Shown one piece after another: positions 6,213-12,074 of a stretch of 12,074 nucleotides of DNA (positions are counted from its first letter, which is position 1; each line of letters begins with the position of its first letter). Under the pieces are notes generated by a model. It did not search any database. It was not told where the DNA came from and saw only the letters and a list, made by a program, of their open reading frames with translations. Source of the stretch: an uncultured Veillonella sp. (GTDB lineage: Bacteria > Bacillota > Negativicutes > Veillonellales > Veillonellaceae); assembly GCF_915069625.1 (NCBI RefSeq), contig NZ_CAJZFD010000046.1, positions 1 to 12,074 on the forward strand. Direction: 5' to 3'. The position numbers and the translations under genes are program-made.

Positions 6213-6434
6213 ATGGCGGAAAAACGCGTTGTATATCTTACATTTTCTACGGTCGGTGGTAAAAGCACATCAGTCACAATTAGTGCTCCTCGTGCTGGAA
6301 TTACTTTACAAGATGCTAAAACAGCGGCTAACGCGCTAGTAGCTAACAAAGTAATCCTTGGTTCTGGTGATGCAGAACTAGCTGCATTTACTACGGCTCG
6401 TGAAGTAACAACTCAAACTACTGAATTGCAATAA
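6213..6434 (+). CDS. DUF2922-like small protein
   Basis: Seventy-three residues, soluble, resembling the Firmicute DUF2922 family (unknown function). Residues 5-11 (RVVYLTF) form a first strand, a second strand holds SVTIS, then comes a helix with QDAKTAANALVANKV and a C-terminal strand ending in Thr/Gln-rich sequence. The ATG is chosen over an in-frame GTG at 6195 because GAAAGGAGG (6197-6205) would lie inside the longer version and is perfectly spaced for ATG 6213. DUF1659 and DUF2922 genes often occur together in Firmicutes. Here they are separated by 235 bases of noncoding sequence, so each may have its own promoter. A strong terminator follows. Confidence 0.75.
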   Translation: MAEKRVVYLTFSTVGGKSTSVTISAPRAGITLQDAKTAANALVANKVILGSGDAELAAFTTAREVTTQTTELQ

Positions 6435-6453
6435 TCGTATACAGTTAAATAGT

Positions 6454-6486
6454 AAAAAGGCTTTCACCTGTGGTGAGGGCCTTTTT
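6454..6486 (+). terminator. Intrinsic terminator after the DUF2922-like gene
   Basis: Bases 6454-6468 pair with 6472-6486 in a 15-bp stem (two G-U pairs) closed by a 3-base loop. The outer AAAAAGGC/GCCTTTTT supplies the T-run. The A-run on the left strand makes it possibly bidirectional. Confidence 0.92.
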
Positions 6487-6595
6487 ATTATGGTAAAATA
6501 TAAGGTATACCGAATAGGTATGATAACAATGAAAATGCTATGTGCAAAATTTTGTACATATGGAACCCATATGGGAATTTAAAAGGGGTAAAACA

Positions 6596-7183
6596 GTGGA
6601 ATATATTATTTCGTTCATGGAAACGTATGGCTATGCAGCCATGTTTATTGCAATGGTTCTGGAAAATGCTAACATTCCTATTCCTAGTGAAATCGTCCTT
6701 GGCTTTGCAGGATATCTAATCGCTCAAGGTATATTTGATCTACATACGACTATGGTTGTAGGTATTTTAGCAGGGATTGTGGGCTCTATTTTATCCTACT
6801 GGATGGGTGAGTACGGTGGACGTCCACTCCTTTTGAAATACGGTAAATACATATTCTTTAATGAACATAAATTTGAACTCGCTGAAAAGATGTTTAATAA
6901 ATATGGTGGGGCTGCGGTATTCTTTGGCCGTTTGTTGCCAGGTGTTCGTACGTTCATTTCCTTCCCGGCTGGTATGGCTCGTTATCCTATGTGGCATTTT
7001 GTCATTTGGACAGTACTCGGTACGATTCCTTGGACAATCCTTCTCGTTTATTTAGGAAAAGTGCTTGGTGAAAATTGGAAGGATCTAATCCAATACAATC
7101 ATGAGTTCTTGATTATTATGATTGTTGTATTCGTTATTATAGCTGCTGTGTTGGGCTTTAAATACTATCGCAATCGCCGATAA
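6596..7183 (+). CDS. DedA-family membrane protein
   Basis: Integral inner-membrane protein of 195 residues. Family signatures are visible: a membrane-dipping segment with ENANIPIPSE at 23-32, and GRLLPGVRTF at 111-120 followed by SFPAG, including the conserved arginines. Several hydrophobic segments follow, the last at about 171-189, with a basic C-terminal tail. DedA proteins are linked to undecaprenyl-phosphate translocation and envelope homeostasis. I choose the GTG at 6596 because AAAGGGG at 6582-6588 precedes it correctly and the protein then starts like other DedA proteins. A GTG at 6542 would add 18 residues and has no ribosome binding site. The glycosyltransferase starts 11 bases after the stop, so the two are cotranscribed. 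The likely role is recycling the lipid carrier used by that enzyme (inference). Confidence 0.88.
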   Translation: MEYIISFMETYGYAAMFIAMVLENANIPIPSEIVLGFAGYLIAQGIFDLHTTMVVGILAGIVGSILSYWMGEYGGRPLLLKYGKYIFFNEHKFELAEKMFNKYGGAAVFFGRLLPGVRTFISFPAGMARYPMWHFVIWTVLGTIPWTILLVYLGKVLGENWKDLIQYNHEFLIIMIVVFVIIAAVLGFKYYRNRR

Positions 7184-7194
7184 GGAGGCCCTTT

Positions 7195-8826
7195 ATGAAA
7201 CTTTCACGATTAACACCAGTCGTATTCATTGTATGGCTCGTTTTTTATTTGTTTGGCAATAATATGTTGCCTGTTACCGATCCTGTTGAATCCAACTATG
7301 CGTTAACGGCTAAAGAAATGGTTCTCTCTGGGGATTGGTTGTCACCTCAAATTTATGGTACCTATTGGTACGATAAACCAATTATGATTTACTGGCTCAT
7401 CGCCCTTGGATTTAAAATCTTTGGTATCGCCGATTGGGTAGTTCGTTTACCAAGTGCTATCTTTGGGGCCTTGTCAGTGGCAACAATGTATCAATCGATG
7501 CGCACTATGAGCGGCAAGTGGGCCCTCGGCTTAATTGGGGCCGCTGTACTTGGTACATCCCTTATGTTCTGGACCGTAGCCCATGGCGTTATTACGGACA
7601 TGGTGCTGCTGTATACAACAATCATGGTTATGATCTATTCCTATAAGGGGATGGTGGAACAGAAACCGCATGCTATGATTGTGGCCTATATCTTTGCGGC
7701 CCTCGGGGTGCTCACGAAGGGGCCAGTTGCCCTAGTATTACCGGGCATGATTTTGCTCGTCTTTGCTGGTATCAATCGCTCTTGGTCGATGGTGAAAGCC
7801 ATCTTTGATTGGCGTGGCATCCTTGCCTTTTGTGTAGTCTGCTTACCGTGGTATGTGTATATGTACAGCGTTCACGGTCAGGATTTCATCAATGGCTTCT
7901 TAGGGCTACACAATGTAACACGGGCCACACAATCTGAACACCCTGAAGATAATGTGTGGTGGTATTATATCGCCATCTTCCTAGGTGCTTCTCTGCCGTG
8001 GACCGGTGCCGTTATTTATGGTATTATCGATGGCTTTAAACAACGACATACCGGTTTTATCTATAATATGACTTGGGGCGTAGGCATTCTTTTATTCTAT
8101 ACCTTAATGGCTACAAAATATCCTTTATATACATTCGTCAGCTTAGTTCCATTTAGTGCTATTGGTGCTATGGGCGTTATGAAGATTATACGTAAAGGTA
8201 AATCGAGAGCTATAAAATGGGTTATTATGGGGCCTACATTACTCTTATGGATCGCTTACGTTGCGGGCTCATTCTTCGCACCGTGGGGCTTCTATTTCTT
8301 GCTCTATGTTGTGGTGGCTGTAGCCGTACTCCTTTTATTCCACGCATGGTATACGAAAAAAGGGTATCGCCTTGTTAGTATTATTGTCCTAGGTACTATG
8401 GTTATTTCCTCCATCGTTGTTGTGGAAGGTTTAGAACCATTTGTTAAACAGCGTAGTAATGTCGATGTAGTGCCCGTAGTAGACTCTTATGATGGTGATA
8501 TCTATTACTACAATGGGTATAGTACAGCTGCTGTATACTATACAGGTCATAAGATTATTAAGATTAATGGTGATGAAAGCCGTTGGGATGATCGAGATAA
8601 ATTGAAAAAACGCAGTGCTGAATGGTCCAAGAAATACCTTATGGAACAAGTTGACGAAGAGGAGTTCAACAAGATTATCGCGTCTGGTAAACCTGTAATG
8701 TTAATCGTTCCAAAAGGAGAGATTAAGCACTTCCGTCAATCTTCTATTTATTCAAATGTATCTGAATCTAGCGAAGCAGGTACATCCGAGGTATATGTAT
8801 TAAATAAAAAGTCTTTCTTCAAGTAA
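7195..8826 (+). CDS. ArnT/PMT-like lipid-linked-sugar glycosyltransferase (GT39/GT83 type)
   Basis: Polytopic inner-membrane enzyme of 543 residues, close to ArnT in size. The first periplasmic loop holds TDPVESNY with Asp29 and Glu32 as candidate catalytic acids of the GT-C fold, followed by ALTAKEMVLSGDW and WYDKPIMIYW (Lys61). This order matches ArnT (acidic motif, Tyr, AxEM, YxxKPxxxYW). About ten to twelve hydrophobic segments fill residues 8-415, and a polar periplasmic domain covers the last 120 or so. Enzymes of this class move a sugar from undecaprenyl phosphate to lipid A, another glycan or a protein outside the membrane. Donor and acceptor cannot be read from sequence. Ribosome binding site AAGGAGG (7182-7188) overlaps the stop of the DedA gene. 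Some stretches at 7500-7850 are richer in GC than neighbouring genes, without signs of disruption. Confidence 0.85.
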   Translation: MKLSRLTPVVFIVWLVFYLFGNNMLPVTDPVESNYALTAKEMVLSGDWLSPQIYGTYWYDKPIMIYWLIALGFKIFGIADWVVRLPSAIFGALSVATMYQSMRTMSGKWALGLIGAAVLGTSLMFWTVAHGVITDMVLLYTTIMVMIYSYKGMVEQKPHAMIVAYIFAALGVLTKGPVALVLPGMILLVFAGINRSWSMVKAIFDWRGILAFCVVCLPWYVYMYSVHGQDFINGFLGLHNVTRATQSEHPEDNVWWYYIAIFLGASLPWTGAVIYGIIDGFKQRHTGFIYNMTWGVGILLFYTLMATKYPLYTFVSLVPFSAIGAMGVMKIIRKGKSRAIKWVIMGPTLLLWIAYVAGSFFAPWGFYFLLYVVVAVAVLLLFHAWYTKKGYRLVSIIVLGTMVISSIVVVEGLEPFVKQRSNVDVVPVVDSYDGDIYYYNGYSTAAVYYTGHKIIKINGDESRWDDRDKLKKRSAEWSKKYLMEQVDEEEFNKIIASGKPVMLIVPKGEIKHFRQSSIYSNVSESSEAGTSEVYVLNKKSFFK

Positions 8827-8917
8827 ATATATACATATGCGATATCAGTAAATATATAGAGTATAACTAAATATATATGAAATAACTTAATACAATGTGT
8901 GAATAACGCGCATATAG

Positions 8918-8956
8918 AAACAGGTAGTATCTGATGGATACTACCTGTTTTGTATT
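8918..8956 (+). terminator. Intrinsic terminator after the glycosyltransferase
   Basis: AAACAGGTAGTATC (8918-8931) and GATACTACCTGTTT (8937-8950) form a perfect 14-bp stem with a 5-base loop, followed by a T-rich tail. It ends the DedA/glycosyltransferase operon. The preceding 90 bases (8827-8917) are AT-rich with nothing recognisable. Confidence 0.88.
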
Positions 8957-8980
8957 TCGTGAGTATCTTTTGTTTGTTTT

Positions 8981-9007
8981 GCTAGTAGCTACTAGCTATT
9001 AGCTAGT
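8981..9007. repeat. Two overlapping palindromes (possible operator)
   Basis: GCTAGTAGCTACTAGC (8981-8996) is a perfect 16-bp palindrome. ACTAGCTA-T-TAGCTAGT (8991-9007) is a perfect 8-1-8 inverted repeat overlapping it. The shared unit is ACTAGC. It lies about 90 bases before the promoter of the ABC operon, so it may be a regulator site for that operon. Not recognised as a known box. Confidence 0.35.
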
Positions 9008-9093
9008 ATGCTTATTGTTATATGTGTAGTAGACTGCCTATATTGATACTTTTCGCACCTAAATAATAATACCTACAATATTACTGTGTTTTA

Positions 9094-9122
9094 TTGACAG
9101 AATTAATACATATTGTTATAGT
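9094..9122 (+). promoter_or_regulatory. Near-consensus promoter of the ABC transporter operon
   Basis: A perfect TTGACA (9094-9099) is separated by 17 bases from TATAGT (9117-9122, five of six). This is the best promoter in the window. Transcription would start near 9129, giving a leader of about 118 bases before the substrate-binding protein. Confidence 0.75.
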
Positions 9123-9152
9123 AGGGTATAAATAAAGTTTGAAAACGAGGTG

Positions 9153-9184
9153 TTCTAAAACCATATTTCATCTAGGTTTTAGAA
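9153..9184 (+). promoter_or_regulatory. Leader stem-loop 1 of the ABC operon
   Basis: TTCTAAAACC (9153-9162) and GGTTTTAGAA (9175-9184) form a perfect 10-bp stem with a 12-base loop, some 25 bases into the leader. No T-run follows, so it is not a terminator. Together with the ribosome-site hairpin downstream it suggests a structured regulatory leader. Confidence 0.5.
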
Positions 9185-9214
9185 ATGTGCGAGAAATGAC
9201 ATGTGTCAAAAACG

Positions 9215-9241
9215 CCCCTTGTTATGAGGTAGAAAGAGGGG
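9215..9241 (+). promoter_or_regulatory. Leader hairpin able to sequester the ribosome binding site
   Basis: CCCCTT (9215-9220) can pair with GAGGGG (9236-9241), which is the Shine-Dalgarno sequence of the gene starting at 9247. The stem is five Watson-Crick pairs plus a G-U, with a 15-base loop. Folding would hide the ribosome site, so translation could be switched by a ligand, protein or RNA. I do not recognise a known riboswitch consensus. Confidence 0.4.
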
Positions 9242-9246
9242 AAGTT

Positions 9247-10200
9247 ATGAAGAAGACTTGGTATCTAATCATCGGAGTGGTTCTCTTGGTTATTGGCTGC
9301 ATAGCCTATGGTTATCATGAACACCATAAACCAAAGACGGCACAAGAATTAAAGACTGTACGCGTAGCCTATTTACCAATTACTCATGCATTGCCAGTAT
9401 TCGCTACAAAAGAGCTGGAAACGGCAGATGGTCCTGTTCATGTAGAGCTTGTTAAATATGGATCTTGGCCAGAGCTTATGGATGCGTTAAATACTGGTAA
9501 GGTAGATGCCGCAGCTGTTCTTGTTGAACTTGGTGTAAAGGCTCGTGAACAAGGCATTGATGTCCGTGCTGCTGCACTTGGTCATACAGAGGGTAATATT
9601 ATTATCGTCAATAAGGATATTAACTCCGTTCAAGACTTAAAAGGCAAATCCTTTGCTATCCCTCATAAACAATCTACTCAAAAAGTTCTCGTGGATTGCA
9701 TGCTTGAAGAAGCGGGTCTTTCTGAAAAAGATGTACAAATCGTAGAAATGAGCCCTCCAGAAATGCCTTCTGCTCTATCGGTAGGTCAAATTGCTGGGTA
9801 TAGTGTAGCCGAACCATTTGGCTCTCTAGCCCTTGAAATGGGAACTGGGAAGGTCTTCGAAGATCCTGACCATCTCTGGCATGATAATATTTGCTGTGCC
9901 CTTGTGTTTAATGGTCAATTCGTCGATGAACATCATGACTTGGCAAAAGCTTTCACCAAGGCCTATCTCGATGCAGGTAAATACCTAGATGAGCATCCAG
10001 AGTCCCAAAAAGAAATTGCCTTAAAATATTTAAAGTTTAAGGATCCTATTATTGAACGTTCCTTACAAGTGATTGGGTTTAAAGATTTAGCCCTTACAGA
10101 GGACCGTTATAATGCGCTTGTGCATCATATGACACATATTGATTTAATCAAAAAAGTGCCGACCTATTCAGAGTTTGTAGATACATCATTGTTACCATAG
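9247..10200 (+). CDS. NitT/TauT-type ABC importer substrate-binding lipoprotein
   Basis: Solute-binding protein of 317 residues in the NMT1/SsuA/NrtA fold. The N-terminus MKKTWYLIIGVVLLVIGC is a lipoprotein signal peptide with lipobox VIGC and Cys18 as the anchor. Mature-domain features typical of the family are VRVAYLPITHALPVF at about 38-52, SWPELMDALNTGKVDAA at 73-89, and the hinge-side motif SVAEPF at 186-191. The class imports nitrate, sulfonates, taurine, bicarbonate or thiamine precursors; the ligand cannot be assigned here. The ATG follows AGAGGGG. An in-frame TTG at 9139 lies just after the -10 box, has no ribosome site and would bury the signal peptide, so it is rejected. Permease and ATPase follow with 10- and 11-base gaps. 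Confidence 0.85.
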   Translation: MKKTWYLIIGVVLLVIGCIAYGYHEHHKPKTAQELKTVRVAYLPITHALPVFATKELETADGPVHVELVKYGSWPELMDALNTGKVDAAAVLVELGVKAREQGIDVRAAALGHTEGNIIIVNKDINSVQDLKGKSFAIPHKQSTQKVLVDCMLEEAGLSEKDVQIVEMSPPEMPSALSVGQIAGYSVAEPFGSLALEMGTGKVFEDPDHLWHDNICCALVFNGQFVDEHHDLAKAFTKAYLDAGKYLDEHPESQKEIALKYLKFKDPIIERSLQVIGFKDLALTEDRYNALVHHMTHIDLIKKVPTYSEFVDTSLLP

Positions 10201-10210
10201 GAGGGGGACC

Positions 10211-10963
10211 ATGAAGAAATATACATATGTGCCGGGCTCATTTATCGCAGCTTGGCTAATTTGGGAGTTAATCGTTCGCCTCGGCGGTTTTAACGAAGCG
10301 CTATTGCCAACGCCGTATAAGGTGTTGGTCGGCTTTGGTGAACTCATTGGAGACGGTGTCCTCTTTAAGGATATTGCAGATAGTTTAGTACGGTTCTTCA
10401 TTGGTTACATCATTTCTGTTGTGGCTGGTGTATTCTTCGGCCTTATCTTGGGGTGGTATAAGGGGATTTGGAACTACATCAATCCAATCGTTCAAGTCAT
10501 TCGACCAATTTCTCCTGTGGCGTGGTTGCCCTTTATCGTTCTCTTCTTCGGTATCGGCCAAGCACCAGCTATCGTTATCATCTTTATCGCAGCATTCTTC
10601 CCGGTGCTATTGTCCACCGTGTCTGCTATTCAAAATATTGACCCTGTGTACATCAAGGTAGCGCGCAACTTTGGTATTAAACAGCCAGAACTGTTATTTA
10701 AAATCGTATTACCTGCCGTATTCCCAGGCATTGCATCGGGTCTTCACATCGCTCTCGGTACGGCGTGGATCTTCCTTGTAACAGGTGAAATGGTAGGCTC
10801 CCAAACAGGCCTTGGCTTCCTCATTATCGATATGAGAAATAACTTGCGTAACGATCTCTTGATGGTAGCCATTTTGACCATCGGTTTCGTTGGGCTTTTA
10901 CTCGATTGGGGCGTGTCCTTCATCGAAAAATGGATTTACAAACGTTGGGGTATTGAGAAATAG
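10211..10963 (+). CDS. NitT/TauT-type ABC importer permease
   Basis: Inner-membrane permease of 250 residues with about six hydrophobic segments (near 10-23, 60-82, 103-116, 119-139, 172-192 and 217-233). Between the last pairs sits the cytoplasmic coupling loop that docks on the ATPase, KVARNFGIKQPELLFKIVLP at 149-168, matching the EAA-loop pattern of A, then G, then I-LP. It belongs to the SsuC/TauC branch. A strong AGGAGGGGG at 10199-10207 overlaps the stop of the binding-protein gene. A homodimer of this protein would form the channel. Confidence 0.9.
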   Translation: MKKYTYVPGSFIAAWLIWELIVRLGGFNEALLPTPYKVLVGFGELIGDGVLFKDIADSLVRFFIGYIISVVAGVFFGLILGWYKGIWNYINPIVQVIRPISPVAWLPFIVLFFGIGQAPAIVIIFIAAFFPVLLSTVSAIQNIDPVYIKVARNFGIKQPELLFKIVLPAVFPGIASGLHIALGTAWIFLVTGEMVGSQTGLGFLIIDMRNNLRNDLLMVAILTIGFVGLLLDWGVSFIEKWIYKRWGIEK

Positions 10964-10974
10964 GAGGTGGCCTC

Positions 10975-11748
10975 ATGGGTTACATTTCGGTGCGTAATGC
11001 ACACAAGGAATTTATGAAAGATGGGGAACCACTCACCATTCTTGAAGATATTAATCTAGATATTGAAAAGGGTGAGTTTATTTGCCTCCTAGGCCCTTCT
11101 GGTTCCGGTAAAAGTACGCTATTAAATGCTATAGCAGGCTTTGAGCTCGTTACATCTGGTTCCATTACTATCGACGGTGAAGAGGTGAAAGCGCCTCAAC
11201 TCAGATATGTAACGGTATTCCAAAATTATGGCTTGTTGCCATGGCGTACGGTGGAAAGCAATATTGAGCTAGGTCTTGAAAGTAAAAAGGTGCCTAAAGA
11301 AGAGCGTCCTGCTATCATCGATAAATACGTGAAAATGGTAGGGCTTGATCATGCTCGTAATCGCTATCCTGCAGAACTATCTGGGGGCATGCAACAACGT
11401 GTATCCATTGCCCGTGCACTAGCGGTGGATCCAGATATTATCTTTATGGATGAACCACTAGGCGCTCTTGATGCGTTGACACGCATCAACTTGCAAGACG
11501 AAATCTCTCGCATCTGCCGTGAAGAAGGCAAAACTGTTGTATTTGTTACCCACGATATTGAAGAAGCCGTAGTCCTAGCAGACCGCGTTGTGGTACTAGC
11601 GGCAAACCCGGGACGTGTACAAACTGTCATCCCTGTAAATATCATCGATAGAACCGACCGCACATCGGCATCCTTTGTTAATATTCGAAACCACATCTTT
11701 GAACAATTCCAATTGGCAAAAGAAGACAAAATCGAGTTCTATATTTAG
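10975..11748 (+). CDS. NitT/TauT-type ABC importer ATPase
   Basis: Cytoplasmic ATP-hydrolysing subunit of 257 residues with every expected motif: Walker A GPSGSGKST at 40-48, Q-loop Gln83 in VFQNYGLLPW, signature LSGGMQQR at 135-142, Walker B IIFMDEP with catalytic Glu160, D-loop GALDAL and switch His193 in VTHD. The LLPW sequence after the Q-loop is typical of the SsuB/TauB/NrtD group. No regulatory C-terminal domain is fused. AGGAGGTGG (10962-10970) overlaps the permease stop. This is the last gene of the operon. Confidence 0.93.
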   Translation: MGYISVRNAHKEFMKDGEPLTILEDINLDIEKGEFICLLGPSGSGKSTLLNAIAGFELVTSGSITIDGEEVKAPQLRYVTVFQNYGLLPWRTVESNIELGLESKKVPKEERPAIIDKYVKMVGLDHARNRYPAELSGGMQQRVSIARALAVDPDIIFMDEPLGALDALTRINLQDEISRICREEGKTVVFVTHDIEEAVVLADRVVVLAANPGRVQTVIPVNIIDRTDRTSASFVNIRNHIFEQFQLAKEDKIEFYI

Positions 11749-11757
11749 TTGTTATGG

Positions 11758-11805
11758 TGTATACTATAAGAAGCTAAAGATTGTAAGTGCTCCACTGAGT
11801 GCACA
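11758..11805 (+). repeat. Copy 1 of a tandem 120-base-period repeat
   Basis: TGTATACTATAAG (11758-11770) and AGCTAAA (11772-11778) recur almost identically at 11878-11898, exactly 120 bases later. Within copy 1, GTGC (11787-11790) can pair with GCAC (11801-11804). A terminator hairpin follows directly. TATACT at 11760-11765 is -10-like, but I see no good -35 box upstream, as that sequence is the end of the ATPase gene. It may be the 3' region of the ABC mRNA or a separate small RNA of about 78 bases. Confidence 0.55.
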
Positions 11806-11849
11806 AAAGAAACCACCTAGGGACTGCGATATATCTAGGTGGTTTCTTT
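11806..11849 (+). terminator. Terminator of the ABC operon (tandem copy 1)
   Basis: AAAGAAACCACCTAG (11806-11820) and CTAGGTGGTTTCTTT (11835-11849) form a perfect 15-bp stem with a 14-base loop. The T-rich 3' arm supports rightward termination. Confidence 0.9.
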
Positions 11850-11857
11850 AATTATAA

Positions 11858-11885
11858 TGGACAAAATTCTAAAATAATGTATACT
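11858..11885 (+). promoter_or_regulatory. Promoter-like sequence of tandem copy 2
   Basis: TGGACA (11858-11863, five of six) and TATACT (11880-11885) lie 16 bases apart, right after the terminator of copy 1. A start near 11892 would give an RNA of about 80 bases ending at the second terminator. No open reading frame with a ribosome site fits in it. Confidence 0.5.
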
Positions 11886-11891
11886 ATAAGT

Positions 11892-11971
11892 AGCTAAAAG
11901 AGTAAGGAGTTCCATTAGTGTACACCTTAAAAGAACCACCCAAGTATTTCGACGTCCTTGGGTGGTTTTTT
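11892..11971 (+). ncRNA. Candidate small RNA (tandem copy 2)
   Basis: A short transcript bounded by the promoter-like sequence at 11858-11885 and a terminator. AAGGAGT (11904-11910) can pair with ACACCTT (11922-11928) around one A-A mismatch. A differently sequenced hairpin occurs at the matching place in copy 1, so structure seems better kept than sequence. No coding potential is seen. It could instead be the leader of a gene beyond the window, but the terminator argues for an independent RNA. Function unknown. Confidence 0.4.
11934..11971 (+). terminator. Terminator of tandem copy 2
   Basis: AACCACCCAAG (11934-11944) and CTTGGGTGGTT (11957-11967) form an 11-bp perfect stem with a 12-base loop, followed by TTTT. 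It resembles terminator 1 in its ACCACC/GGTGGT core. Confidence 0.9.
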
Positions 11972-12015
11972 ACTTATCTGATAACGGAGATAACCCGATG
12001 CTCATCACCATTTAA

Positions 12016-12074
12016 AATACCTATCGAGCAATTTACAAATGTAGTAGCTAATTACATTCGTCATAATAGGTATT
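12016..12074. repeat. Large nested inverted repeat at the window edge
   Basis: AATACCTAT (12016-12024) and ATAGGTATT (12066-12074) are perfect inverted copies. Inside, ACAAATGTA (12035-12043) and TACATTCGT (12053-12061) are complementary apart from one position. It could be a cruciform operator, the end of a small mobile element, or a terminator for a gene outside the window. The repeat may continue past the end, so its true size is unknown. Confidence 0.4.

Noticed and set aside
6542..6595. Longer DedA protein starting at GTG 6542
   Set aside because: No ribosome site and no family similarity in the extra 18 residues; GTG 6596 has AAAGGGG at good spacing.
9139..9246. N-terminal extension of the substrate-binding protein from TTG 9139
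   Set aside because: It starts 16 bases after the -10 box, has no ribosome site, contains the leader hairpins and would place 36 residues before a clear lipoprotein signal peptide.
9129..9246. Guanidine (ykkC) or TPP riboswitch before the ABC operon
   Set aside because: Both can precede transporters of this class, but the conserved core sequences I know for them are not present.
1..12074. CRISPR array, tRNA, rRNA, insertion sequence or phage genes
   Set aside because: No regularly spaced repeats, no cloverleaf or rRNA motifs and no transposase, integrase or phage proteins are visible.

Overview
The window looks like a chromosomal segment of an anaerobic, low-GC, Gram-negative Firmicute, most probably Veillonella or a close relative in the Negativicutes. 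This is inference from content, not a database match. The basis is strong Bacillus-type ribosome binding sites, a DUF1659/DUF2922-like pair of small proteins typical of Firmicutes, an outer-membrane-type (ArnT-like) glycosyltransferase, and a fumarate reductase built with a heterodisulfide-reductase-like third subunit. All protein genes lie on the + strand, so the window reads as a series of short rightward operons separated by clear intrinsic terminators.

Layout. 1-760 is a long AT-rich region with no recognisable gene. It carries a perfect 15-base Fur box (245-259) inside a promoter-like sequence, and a good sigma-70-type promoter (586-614). 761-4318 encodes a three-subunit succinate dehydrogenase/fumarate reductase: flavoprotein, iron-sulfur protein, and a double-CCG HdrB-like subunit. 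No membrane anchor gene is present, the usual covalent-FAD histidine is replaced by alanine, and a strong terminator follows. 4428-5546 is a single-gene unit for a protein-kinase-like (Kdo-kinase/Bud32-like) protein with a non-canonical catalytic loop, a long leader and a 19-bp terminator stem. 5771-6434 holds two very small proteins with very strong ribosome binding sites and a look-alike fold. 6596-8826 pairs a DedA membrane protein with an ArnT/PMT-like glycosyltransferase. 9094-11748 is an ABC importer of the nitrate/sulfonate/taurine class (lipoprotein, permease, ATPase), preceded by a near-consensus promoter and a structured leader that can hide the ribosome binding site. 11758-11971 has two tandem diverged copies, exactly 120 bases apart, of a promoter-like box plus hairpin plus terminator, which look like small RNA genes. 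The window ends inside or at a large inverted repeat.

How the parts work together. The reductase probably performs the fumarate-to-succinate step of propionate-forming fermentation, possibly iron-regulated through the upstream Fur box. The DedA/ArnT-like pair may couple use of an undecaprenyl-phosphate-linked sugar at the cell envelope with recycling of the lipid carrier. The ABC operon imports a small, probably anionic or heterocyclic, solute that cannot be named from sequence. The items most worth following up are the anchorless Tfr/SdhE-like reductase, the Fur-box promoter with no gene behind it, the tandem RNA-like repeats, and the self-sequestering ABC leader.
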